Shown here: positions 45,925 through 55,963 of the stretch, piece after piece
Layout of the letters: each line of letters opens with the position of its first letter
Position numbering within the stretch: the stretch's first letter is position 1
NCBI GenBank assembly: GCA_035771165.1
Contig: JAWNZC010000319.1
Span: 10,001-74,000, forward strand
Source of the DNA: Paragorgia papillata
Lineage: Eukaryota; Cnidaria; Anthozoa; Scleralcyonacea; Coralliidae
Reading direction: 5' to 3'
DNA: 64,000 nucleotides
Translations under genes and position numbers: made by a program
The notes under the pieces: model-generated
Told to the model about the DNA's origin: nothing
The model's database searches: none
What the model saw: the letters and a program-made list of their open reading frames with translations, nothing else

Positions 45925-46375
45925 CCCTTTAACACTGCGTAGGCAGTGTTGAAACAACAATCGAAATATAGCAAGGTTAGATATACTACCGAAACAGAGA
46001 ACGTAGGAGTCTAACGTTTCGAGCGAAGGCCCTTCGTCAGAGAGAAGGCCCTTCGTCAGAGAGAAGGCCCTTCGTCAGAGAGGAGGCCCTTCGTCAGAGA
46101 GAAGGCCCTTCATCAGAGAGGAGGCCCTTCGCCAGAGAGAAGGACTTTCGTCAGAGAGAAGGCCCTTCGTCAGAGAGAGGGACCTTCGTCAGAGAGAAGG
46201 CCCTTCGTCAGAGAGAAGGCCCTTCGTCAGAGAGAAGGCCCTTCGTCAGAGAGAAGGCCCTTCGTCAGAGAGAGGGACCTTCGTCAGAGAGAAGGGCCTT
46301 CGCTCGAAACGTTAGACTCCTACGTTCTCTGTTTCGGTAGTATATCTAACCTTACTATATTTCGCTTGAAATAAG
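45925..46375. repeat. 19-bp minisatellite between two inverted hammerhead-like repeats
   Basis: Left: a minus-strand 'CTGACGA' family copy with its full tail (45935-46045). Right: a plus-strand copy (about 46285-46370). Between them lie about 14 units of AGAGAAGGCCCTTCGTCAG (19 bp), that is, the inverse of CTGACGAAGGGCCTTCTCT, the core plus hairpin of the same repeat. Confidence 0.9.
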
Positions 46376-46379
46376 ATAC

Positions 46380-47960
46380 GTTGGCGCGATACTCGATCAA
46401 ATCTGATTTATTTTTTTATTGTTTTATACTTTCGTAACTTATACGCCAAGTTTTGCAACATTAGTAGCACAAATATAGCAACATTAAACTTTATTATGAA
46501 GACGTTAGAAACCCAAAGAGTTCCTGACCATCTCATGTTCACCAATTCGATACATTTCCGTGACTCCGATTTCACCTTTACGAGTACAACAACCGGCTAC
46601 AAGACTGCATCTTACACGAAAAAACAAATTATATAAAAAAACCCAACTATAAACTGTTTAATGACTACTAAAAGTATTTTATACAAGTATTGGCACGGGT
46701 ATAGCCCAAATAAAAGCACAAAGGTTTCGGAAAGCGAGTGATCTTGCCAGAGTAGAATAAACGGTAAACACGCGTGTTGTGAGTTTCATGGCGATTGGTT
46801 TGAAACAGAAGTCGAAGACGACGTCAGTGTTTTGTCTAGTCGAGAAAACATATATTAGAGTTAGGAAAAACGAGTCACGCCAGTGTAGAAATGATATGAT
46901 TATAGGCAAAACATGACCGTCCTCACAAGACTGAAGAATGAAGAAAAACGCTGATGGATTTTGGTTAGTAAAATTCGTGTTAGTTCAGCTAAAGTTTAGC
47001 TTTTTAACCCTTAGAAAGATCACTGCAAGTAATTGCCTTTGGCGGTTTGGTTTTTGAAAAAGGGGGACAGATATTGGGTAGTATAGAAACGCACTTCTAT
47101 TTCAATTTTTATGTTGTGAAAACAGGATGGACAAAAAAGCAATGTGTCTGTAGATAAATATTTTAAGATTCTTTTGAACTATACTATTCAGATTCCTGCC
47201 CTATTTAAAACTCGATCCTTTACTGGGGCTTCTCGATAGCTGAATAGAATCGATTGGCGTTATAGTAAGGGTAAGATACTGAAAACTTGAATCCGGACAC
47301 GAAAGTGTTAAATATTCTAGACTTTGATACAGGAGATCGATCAGGTGTAAGAGTTTCGTATATAGCAATGGAGGAAATTAGCATGCCTTGACGGCATTTT
47401 CTAACGTTACGGTGATAGGTCATCGCGCAGGGAATAGATGTAAAAGACCGAAAGACAAAATAAAACGTTTTAGTGCTAATGATAGTAATAATCAAAGTTG
47501 TTTATCGCTTGAATTCTGCTGATTGTTTTAATTAATGTTAATTTACAGTTTTTACAACTTTTGGACAATAGCAGAAGGGCCGGAAAAGTCTCGTCGTAAA
47601 AAACATACCTGAAAACGGACACTTTCTCATTACATTTTTTGTTTAATCTTTAAACAGTTTAATCTTGGCGAAAATTCAGCGAAAACCCAACTCTATATAA
47701 CAAAACAACACTTAAAGTCAGATCTATCGGAAAACGTTTTTACTCTTGAGTTCCGATGTTTCTACTATCTGAACCCTCAGAAAATCAAAATGAACTCTTT
47801 CCCTCGTTCTAAATATTGCCTTTAGGCCTGACGTCTCGTACCCCGTCTAAGACTTATAAGGGGTGGGTGGGGGGGGGGGGGGGGGTTGAAGGCGCAACGG
47901 GGATTGAGGTTTGTTATTTTTCGACGGTGCCAGTTTTAGGCGAGAATGGGTTATTTTGGG
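46380..47960. other. No gene recognised
   Basis: Short open frames at 46679-46909 and 47220-47495 (minus) lack signatures. A poly-G tract (about 17 G) lies at 47870-47886. Confidence 0.4.
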
Positions 47961-47976
47961 CCTGGTCATCACGCGT

Positions 47977-48188
47977 TAGCCTGGTACCCTGGCTCAATTT
48001 CAAAAGTAATATGGGCCAGGTAACCACTAATCTCATTCTCGCGTCATCAGGGCTAAATCCACTTATGACGATTGCAGTTTTACTCATAGCCAATAAAAAC
48101 GCGCGAAATTTTAACCAATAGGAAAGCAGAAGTCTTTAGTGGTTACCTGGCCTATATTCTTTGATTGGGCCGCCAGGGTACCAGGCTA
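47977..48188. mobile_element. 212-bp mini-transposon with a 9-bp target-site duplication
   Basis: Ends TAGCCTGGTACCCTGGC and GCCAGGGTACCAGGCTA are perfect 17-bp inverted repeats, and the arms continue through GGCCAGGTAACCACTAA and its inverse. The flanks are identical: ATCACGCGT at 47968-47976 and at 48189-48197. A 9-bp duplication points to a Mutator-like (MULE) mobilising transposase. An open frame across the left border is not a gene. Confidence 0.85.
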
Positions 48189-48199
48189 ATCACGCGTGT

Positions 48200-48930
48200 G
48201 CCTGGCAATCAAACACGCGGGAAAACGATCGACGTAAACGTCATTCCTCTTGACTATTTTTACTTCCGGTTGCCATTGAATCGGAATGGCGCTCGTTGAA
48301 AACAAAGTGACGACAGAAGACTTGTTTTCTTAATATAATCCTACTAAAAATACGAGTATATTAAACAGTGTACACGTCATTGATATAGACAGGAGGCATA
48401 TAGCCTGGCAGAATGTTAATTTATAACATTAATGTTATTCAACTATGAATACAGCAAAGCGAATACGTTTGCCGTGTAACAGGAAGTTACGCTTAGTTAT
48501 ATAAACCGCGCGAAAACCTCGGGTTGAAGTTAGCAACTTTTGAAAACGTATATCGGCTCGAGCGTCAGAGCGTGAGACGGCAATTTGATTGACGTCCGCC
48601 GGTGCGGTTGTTTCTGATCACGCGTGCTTACCGTGGGATGCCGACGCGTGCAAGAAGTCATATTTCACGCGCAGTTTGCGCACTAACCAGAATCAGACAA
48701 AAAAATCAGCGAGAACACAAGACGCATCGATATTCGCCGATTTCGTACAATTTTGAATAATTCGAAACCACATTCAGTACGATTATTTAGGAACAGCCAT
48801 TTTATCGTTTTACTCTAATGCTAGACGATATTACTCGTCAAAGGGAGAACCCTCATTGACTGCTGTTAACTACTGAGAAATGACTATGGCTGGCTACTCA
48901 CCGCTATCTGTACACTGAGTAGGGTGGTGT
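48200..48930. other. No gene recognised
   Basis: Slightly GC-richer non-coding DNA with ACGCG words. No open frame of note. Confidence 0.4.
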
Positions 48931-48934
48931 GGGG

Positions 48935-49230
48935 TGTTGGTGGCACAGTGGTTAGTACACGTGCCTTTCACCTCTGCGAACCGGGTTCGATTCCTGCTCA
49001 GTGCAGTTATCTGATTAAAATAATTCACCTTGGCCGCATGTGAGAAGAGTGCTTCCAGTTTGACTCTACCAAACACCACAGGTTTCCTCCGGGTACTCCG
49101 GTTTCCTCCTGTAGTAACACTGGACCTATGAGGGTGGGCCCTTACTGGACCTCTGAGGATAACAGTTTAGATATAACTGATAGAGTTATCCAGTATAAAT
49201 AAGGTTAGTTTAGTTTAGATTAGTTTAGAC
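48935..49230 (+). repeat. tRNA-headed SINE, best copy
   Basis: A-box-like TGGCACAGTGG (about 48941) and a perfect B box GGTTCGATTCC (48984-48994) form a tRNA-like head. The body GTGCTTCCAGTTTGACTC ... GGTTTCCTCCTGTAGTAACA and the tail TTATCCAGTATAAATAAGGTT follow. It defines the family whose 3' parts cluster at 17.1-17.9 kb. Confidence 0.8.
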
Positions 49231-49629
49231 TAACTACCCCCGACTGCTGCGCAGAGAGGCAGACTTCATGCTGTGCATTTTTTCGTTAGACATTCCAAAT
49301 GTTTTTCTGCAAATCAAAACCTTCTGCTATATATTGTATTACAACTTTCTTAGAATCTAAATAGTTTTGTGTTTTATGTCACCGCAGCTTTTTTTCCCGA
49401 TGAAAGGAGAAAAATGCTATAGCGTGACTTTTAAGAATTGGCCGTGATTGATGAAAATACATCAACACACCGGCTGACTGACTGACGAGTGCCAAACAGG
49501 AAAGCCGCGCGTTTCCTAACGGCAACAGTCCGAGTTTCAAAACAAAAATGAAGCGAAGTCAAGCGAATTTTTAAGTTCTCTGAAAATTGAAACGAAAGGA
49601 CTTTTTACGAGTGCGTGAAGGTGTCGAAG

Positions 49630-49894
49630 AGGTGAGGTCATACGGGCAACATTTTTCTTCAATTTGCAATGCAACTTTGTTGCATTGAAAAGCGTTGTTG
49701 CACGTATTACCACCCACCTTAAACATTGTCACGCAACAATGATTTTGTTGCAAGTTGAAAAAATTTGTTGAAAAAGTAGACTCCAGTTCTACTTGCTGCA
49801 ACATGCTAAGGTGGGTGGTAATACGTGCAACAACGCTATTCAACTTGCAACGCAACAATATTGCAGCAATTTGTTGCTCGTATTACTTCACCTT
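49630..49894. mobile_element. Mini-transposon with doubled inverted repeats
   Basis: Outer ends AGGTGAGGTCATACGGGCAAC and GTTGCTCGTATTACTTCACCTT. Inner pair GCGTTGTTGCACGTATTACC (49691-49730 region) and GGTAATACGTGCAACAACGC (49808-49850 region). Both arms share the TTGTTGC/GTATTAC words, suggesting one element inserted into a relative. Confidence 0.7.
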
Positions 49895-50041
49895 AATTAA
49901 CTCCTCAAACGAACTACCTTACGAGAAAATCAAACATGAAAGTTTGCTCGGCTTTTCAACTTGTTTTTGTCGTCGGTGGATTTTCTCTGTGACGACTAAA
50001 ATCGTCTGATGTTAGCCAGAAATAAAAGACATATATAAGAC

Positions 50042-50512
50042 TTGATGTATAAAATTACTCATGATTTACCTCCAAAAACACTTACAGATTTATTCAATAG
50101 ATCGTCCACTACTCCACTTCATTATAATTTACGAAATTCGGATATGAAGCTTTATTTGCCATTTCCGAAAACGGAATACATGAAAAAAAGTCTGAGTATA
50201 GTGGAGTTAAATTATGGAATAGTCTTTCCAATGAATTGAGAAACGCGGAGCCATTAAATAATTTCAATGTTCTCCTTACTGAAACTATAGCCTTTAACTA
50301 GCCTGTAACTAATCAAGTATACTAATATTTATTTCTTTTATCAGTTTATGTACATTTGTAAATAATTTTCTCTTTGTAAATATTTGTATTTTATAATCGT
50401 TTTGTATTAATAGTTTTCCGCCCTTGGAAATGAACATTATTTTGTTGAAGGGGTTATAGGGTGACTAAATAAAGTTTACCTTACCTTATCTTATCTTACC
50501 TCAGAGTCCGAT
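50042..50512 (+). pseudogene. LINE tail with frameshift: C-terminus of an L2/CR1-like ORF
   Basis: Frame 1 reads MYKITHDLPPKTLTDLFNRS ... YNLRNSDMKL ... FPKTEYMKKSL and then shifts; the next frame continues EYSGVKLWNSLSNELRNAEP ... LLTETIAFN and stops near 50299. 'YNLR.S...L..P.PKT.Y.K.S..YSG..LWN.LP.ELR' is the conserved end of L2/CR1-type retrotransposon polyproteins. One base is lost or gained near 50187-50197. The 3' UTR ends TAAATAAAGTTTACC followed by (TTACC/TTATC)n. Confidence 0.8.
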
Positions 50513-51640
50513 GTCGCCTAGACATAGTTAAATATATATATGTAATTTCTTCCTCTGATATTTAATCCACCGGCAGACATTTAAGTTGGACTGTCAGATC
50601 CCCTAAATGTACTTCCTGCTCTGGGAGCTTTTGCTTCGTAAAACATGTTTCACAAACTTGTTTAACGAGTCGGTCAAACAAGTTTCTTAAGTGTCGTACC
50701 ATGGGACAGCTCAATTAATTAATCACAGGAAGAGGTGGACACGCAACAGTCGTACGGATACGTTTTTACACAATAATGGATTTTCGAGTACAGTTATTAA
50801 ACCAGTTAATCAAGCAATGTTAAAGGCTCTACTATATGCCACTGAAGAGACGTCCGTCGCATGAACAAGGCAAGCGGTAATATCTATTTTTAGAAAGGTA
50901 AAGAACTACGCGTTTATGGCTTAATAGGCATTTCACTTCGTCGCTGATGGATTCACGTTGAGAAATCACTATGACAGTTTTTCGTAACGCAGTTGTCCCA
51001 CTAGCTTAATCCAATGAGACGGATTACTTTGAAAACGTGGTCTTTTCACTCCATCGAATCCGTCAGGGTGACATATGTAGCTTTATACTTCGAATAACAT
51101 ACGATTGTTCTTTCTGATATTCCAATTCAACTTTACGTTTTATCTGAAACCTGATACACATTTCTTGAACACTTTCCAAAAATTCGGTTATCTCTGAAAA
51201 ATGTTTTTTTGCTGTGTTGTGTGTTGGAGAGAGTACTGTTAGTATAATGTAATACTACTGAAGGAATTATCATGCAGCCTGTATGCTGACAGCGGTCCAC
51301 AATAAAGCATAATAGGGCGAAATAGACGAGTGATGTCGGTGGTGATAGTCAAACCACTATAGGTTCGAAGCCAAGTGATCGACCACATCGTGCGTCGTTG
51401 GCCCTTTGTGGCTCTGCCAGGTGTTCGGTGACGATGTTGACCGGAAAAGAGTCTTCCTGTCACCAAACCAATTCCCTTTTTAGCTCTCAACAGCAAACAC
51501 TAGCTTGTAACTTATACTTGTAACTTTATAAGTTACAAGTTACAAGTTATACTTTATACTTTGTATTTTGCTCTATCTATATATGGTATTGAGCACTCTC
51601 TAACATTTCGTGAACCATAACTCACTTATATATATATTTA

Positions 51641-51678
<38 letters not shown>

Positions 51679-51805
51679 ATAGTTTAAGTGGGCTTACCTC
51701 AAAATGTTGAGTGTCGCAACTGTCAGTTTCACGCGGGGCGATCTTCAGGCGACTGAGTAGTTTCGATTCGTGGGCCGCTTAAATGGTTTTGGTCAAAAGG
51801 TGGGC

Positions 51806-51865
<60 letters not shown>

Positions 51866-51879
51866 GATGACATGAGGAA

Positions 51880-52295
51880 TATTTAAGTAAGAATCGTATG
51901 AATCGTGGACAGTTCTTTCCCCGATTGTCGGCGATTCCTCAGTTACGACAGCCACCGGTTCACTAGTTGTGACTTGTCGTAAAAATCATAAGAATTGGGG
52001 ATTTTCCCTGTCCCCGAACGTTCCCAGACGAGTAGTTTCAGTGTTTTTCAGTGTTCACACATGTCGTAACTAGTCGGAAGAATCCCAGATCGTCGGCGAC
52101 TGTCTGGGATGCGTTTTCGAAATACAAATGATTCAGATGATTGCGATGCTTCGGATCAGATCGGCAACTGTCTGGGACGTTACTTCGGCTATGTTCACAC
52201 TTGTTGTAACAATCCCAGACGATCGAAAAATCCCCGATTCTTACGGTCTAGATGCGTTCTCACATCTAGATGGGTTCCAAGCTACACTGTAGATT
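51880..52295. repeat. Internally repetitive segment rich in GTCGGCGA/CCCAGA words
   Basis: AGATCGTCGGCGACTGTCTGGGA-like words and AATCCCCGATTCTTA-like words recur in direct and inverted form, with TGTTCACACNTGTCGTAAC twice. It is probably a decayed mini-transposon; no borders were fixed. Confidence 0.4.
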
Positions 52296-52299
52296 GAAC

Positions 52300-52302
<3 letters not shown>

Positions 52303-52384
<82 letters not shown>
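52303..52384. repeat. (AT)n microsatellite
   Basis: About 80 bp of pure TA repeat. Confidence 0.98.
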
Positions 52385-52387
<3 letters not shown>

Positions 52388-52465
52388 ATTCCTCTTGATT
52401 TACATAAACTTTAGCTTTGATTTTCTCGACTTAGACAACGTTTCCGTTCTGTATCGGGATACAGG

Positions 52466-52635
<170 letters not shown>

Positions 52636-53188
52636 TGAGTGTGAGTGAGAGCGAGTGAAAGTGAGCGCAAGAGAGCAATAAGGTTATCCGTGATAGGAAA
52701 TATATAGGGAAGAATATGTAGCGTTAACTGCTGAACTATTGAAACCATGACCTTGTTCTAGGCTAAGGAATTAATCTTGTGTGACCCTGTTTCAGGCAAA
52801 AAATGGTACCCTATTCTAGACTGCAAGAAAGAAGAACATATCCTGCCCCAGACCGAAATAACTGGCGTTGTAAAAAGCAGACGAAAAGACTGGTTTATAT
52901 ATCGTGTTTCAGCCTAAAATGGCAAACCCAATAAACCCTGAAATGAAAAGTTTTCTAAACAACAGATCTAGATAAATAAATTCTGTCGCGTGCGATGAGT
53001 CCGGGGTCAACCGTGTTTTCATGTGAAAAACAGTAAACAATAATATATGTACTTGCAATTCCTGACATTAGTATTATATCTATTTAACAGCTTTCTTATC
53101 TTACATCAGTAGTCGGTCAATATTTTAACATAACAAACTTCTTTCATTCCTTTATTCAATATTCCTTGTCGAACGCTCTGGCAAATGG

Positions 53189-53439
53189 GCCCCGTTTACA
53201 CTATTGCGGTACGGTCAGTCTTCCGTTGAAAAATCACTACGTTTCTTTGTTGTGTTTACACTATTCCGGAGTGGTTTTCCGTAGCGTAGTCACTACGCTT
53301 AGCACTCCGGCTGCAAATCACTACGTTATTTTAAATTTACCGTACCGTCATAGTGTAAACAGACGATTTTTTTTTGTTGCGGAACGCTCACCCCAATCCG
53401 GACCACAATAAGTAAACGAGTAATAGTGTAAACGAGGGG
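53189..53439. mobile_element. 'CCCGTTTACACTATT' mini-transposon
   Basis: GCCCCGTTTACACTATTGCGG at the left and TAATAGTGTAAACGAGGGG at the right. Internal words GTTTACACTATTCCGG and CATAGTGTAAACAG repeat the tip in both directions. It shares the CGTTTACAC tip with 41637-42038. Confidence 0.75.
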
Positions 53440-53544
53440 TATGGATAGTCTCAATTCATTTAAATCAGTAATTACGCTAAATTATTATTTTACATCATTG
53501 GAAACTAGTTAGAACTGTGAAAATCCTCGTACGTTTAAAACTAT

Positions 53545-53835
53545 ATGTCTAAAATGTAATTCTGTCCGTAGTCTTAGGCACCCAATTGCTTGCTGTTGTT
53601 AGTATCTGCATGTATCTGTAAGTTATATAGTTAGTTATACTTATAGTATAGTTATATAGCTTGATCACATTAACTTATATCTCGAGCACGCTGTAATTGT
53701 CTAATCGCTGTTGCGGATCCCTGGCCATCGTTACTGGCATTTAGTTTGTATTAACTAAGTAACCTTTCTACGTTGTTATCTGTACATAATTTTTTTTTAC
53801 CTGCATGCAAAGCTAATAAAATAAAATAAAATATT
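53545..53835 (+). repeat. Possible LINE or SINE 3' tail
   Basis: A Cys-rich short reading near 53552-53600 is followed by AT-rich DNA ending GCAAAGCTAATAAAATAAAATAAAATA, an A-rich tandem tail typical of retrotransposed ends. No conserved protein motif is certain. Confidence 0.3.
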
Positions 53836-53924
53836 ATATCTAGACATCTAGTTGTTTTGAAAACCTAGCAGTTTTCTTGTTTTATAGTGTCCATAAAAAC
53901 ACATCAGTATATTTACTTCGCTGT

Positions 53925-54120
53925 ATAGACCTTATTCAAAAATGGCCGCCGAATTAGAATTCTTTTATGTGCATATAAATTAGCCCTTATGACCTCGTTT
54001 TAAAGTAAAAATTATTTTGAATTTCACACATGAAAACGAGTTGATAAGGGCTAATTTATATGTATATAGAAGAATTATAATAGAATTATAATTCGGCGGC
54101 CATTTTTGAATAAGGTCTAT
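53925..54120. mobile_element. 'AATGGCCG' palindromic mini-transposon, copy 3
   Basis: ATAGACCTTATTCAAAAATGG ... CCATTTTTGAATAAGGTCTAT, with ATGTGCATATAAATTAGCCC inner arms. The centre keeps TTTGAATTTCACACATGAAA, a mirror of the centre of copy 1, so the centre is inverted relative to the ends between copies. Confidence 0.88.
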
Positions 54121-54237
54121 TCAATAATTCAACAACATAAGACGAAGAGTTAAGTCGCTCGATATTAGAGAAACTAGATTTCAGTTTTGAAATATCAAAT
54201 ATAAGTACCATCACTCCACGACTTGCTTTCAAGTTGA

Positions 54238-54395
54238 CCATGCGGATTAGACGGTAGAGCGTCGGACTACTAAACCGAAGTTTCTAACGTTTCGAGCGAA
54301 GGCCCATTGTGTTTCAACACTGCCTACGTGAGTTCATATCCCAGCCGCACTCGAGTTTTTCTCCACTTACCCACTGTATGGTTCGTCACTTGGAG
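54238..54395 (+). repeat. tRNA-headed SINE interrupted by a hammerhead-type repeat fragment
   Basis: GACGGTAGAGCGTCGGACTAC and GTGAGTTCATATCCCAGCC are the A-box/anticodon part and the B-box part of a tRNA-like head. Between them, 54281-54327 reads TTTCTAACGTTTCGAGCGAA ... CAACACTGCCTACG, a 47-bp fragment joining the core and the end of the 'CTGACGA' repeat family. Confidence 0.65.
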
Positions 54396-54471
54396 TAGCA
54401 CCTAATATAATTATTCTTCATCTGAGTTCACTGTTTCACAAGAATTATTCCAACTTCGGTATATATTTTGA

Positions 54472-54843
54472 CACACACACGTAAAAACGCACAGCTCTGA
54501 TATTAGATCTGTTTAGAGAAATGTAGCGACCCTTGATACAGCCTGACAGCTACAGAATGTACCAGCGCTGATGTATAAACATTTAGTTAGAATTTCTAAC
54601 AGACTGCGACAGCTCCGTAGACAACATACCTGTTCAGTCTGTTATATACAGCACTGACCGTGTCAGGCTGATACAGTTTGACAGAATCTGTTCTGAACAG
54701 TCTGTGGTAGCTGCAGCTATGATACAGATATGATATCATAGGTGTATCATAGCTGATACTGCAACTGCCAACAGGCTGTATCAGGGGTCGCTACATTTTT
54801 TTGAACAGATCTGACATCATTGAGTGTGCGTTTTTGCGTGTGT
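54472..54843. mobile_element. Mini-transposon with about 75-bp inverted ends
   Basis: ACACGTAAAAACGCACAGCTC at the left and GAGTGTGCGTTTTTGCGTGTGT at the right; the arms continue through GATCTGTTTAGAGAAATGTAGCGACC and its inverse. The interior repeats TGATACAG/CTGACAG words. Confidence 0.85.
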
Positions 54844-55636
54844 AGACCTTTCATTCCTCTGTTTAATACTACATCCAGTTTATTTGAAACACAACAACGT
54901 TATTATTTATTTTTCAGTTAGGAGTTAAACGTATCCGGGGTCCTGATTCAAGATCCTGGTTTACCCACAGCGAAATAGTTGGCTCGCTCCAGCCTGGCTC
55001 AATTTTCACATAAACATGCCAGTTAACAAAAAACTACATCAAACGCGCGATCTCACCAAAGTCTTCCTAGTCTCTATGTGTAGGTCCATTCCTCTAAAAA
55101 GAGTGAAGATTAGGAAGATTGGGACTCCATACTGGCTACGCCATTAACTAGATGTATCTCGCGAGAGAACCGGGCTGATTAGGCCAAAAAGAAACCGGAC
55201 ACAAAAATAATTAAGTTTAAAAAAATTTCTACGCCACCTTGGCTTGCGATCCATTTTTTTGAACGGAAATACCAAGGTGTAATCTCGACATCTTGTAGCC
55301 CTAGGTGTGAACTCAGTTGAGCTTTTACTTTCATGTGAGCTTCACTGTTGAGCTTCTTTTAACTCCTAGCGTGTCCTCTAAAGCGTTGGAGGCAACACGG
55401 AGGTTTAATAAAAAAGCGAGCTTGGTTTAGAGTAAATTTGAACGGCTTCCAAGAATACGCCATCATGACAAGGTCATTATATGTCGACTTGAAATTTCCG
55501 CGTTCAGAACTCACGCTTTTCGCCGACTAATATCCGGAAAAAATTCATTTCGTAGTTTTGACAGCTATTTGTGCAGTTCCCGCGGCGTTTCTTGTGATTT
55601 AATCTCCGTGGTTCACGCAGCGCACTAGAGCAACCC

Positions 55637-55963
55637 ATGTTCGCGCTGATAGAACGGAGATGGGGAAACGCAATGTGTTACGATGAAGAGAATCCGTTGT
55701 TGTCCTCAGCAGCAGCAGCAGCACGCATGGTTGTGCGCCGTCCAAACAAAAGGACATTTTTGGGGGACGAACAGCGAGTAGGGCTTGGTGCTAGTGATCA
55801 GCGGTTATTTGTGTTAACTCAGCCAGCGTTGAACTTCAATAAGCTTCCTTCCATTTATAGGACAAGTCAGGTCCGAAGAATGCTCAGGGATTCCAACTTC
55901 AATGTTCTAATGATGGAAGACCCAATCATTCCAAAAGAAGAAGCTCCTTGGAATCCTGACGAG
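55637..55963 (+). CDS. First coding exon of an unrecognised gene
   Basis: ATG at 55637 (CCCATGT context) opens 109 codons in phase 0 to GAC GAG, followed by GTATGG as donor; read-through would stop three codons later. The N-terminus carries an acidic dileucine-type sorting signal (DEENPLL, residues 16-22) followed by an Ala run and a basic RMVVRRPNKR, then a soluble-looking stretch with QPALNFNKLPSIYRTSQVRR and EDPIIPKEEAPWNPDE. No signal peptide or membrane segment is seen in this exon. The upstream 200 bp is relatively CpG-rich (GCGGCGTTTC, CACGCAGCGCAC), as for a 5' UTR. The dileucine motif suggests, but does not prove, an endosomal or lysosomal membrane protein. Later exons were not found within the window. 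Confidence 0.65.

Noticed and set aside
47816..48121. 101-codon plus-strand open frame with a poly-Gly stretch
   Set aside because: It crosses a poly-G tract and the left border of the 47977-48188 mini-transposon.
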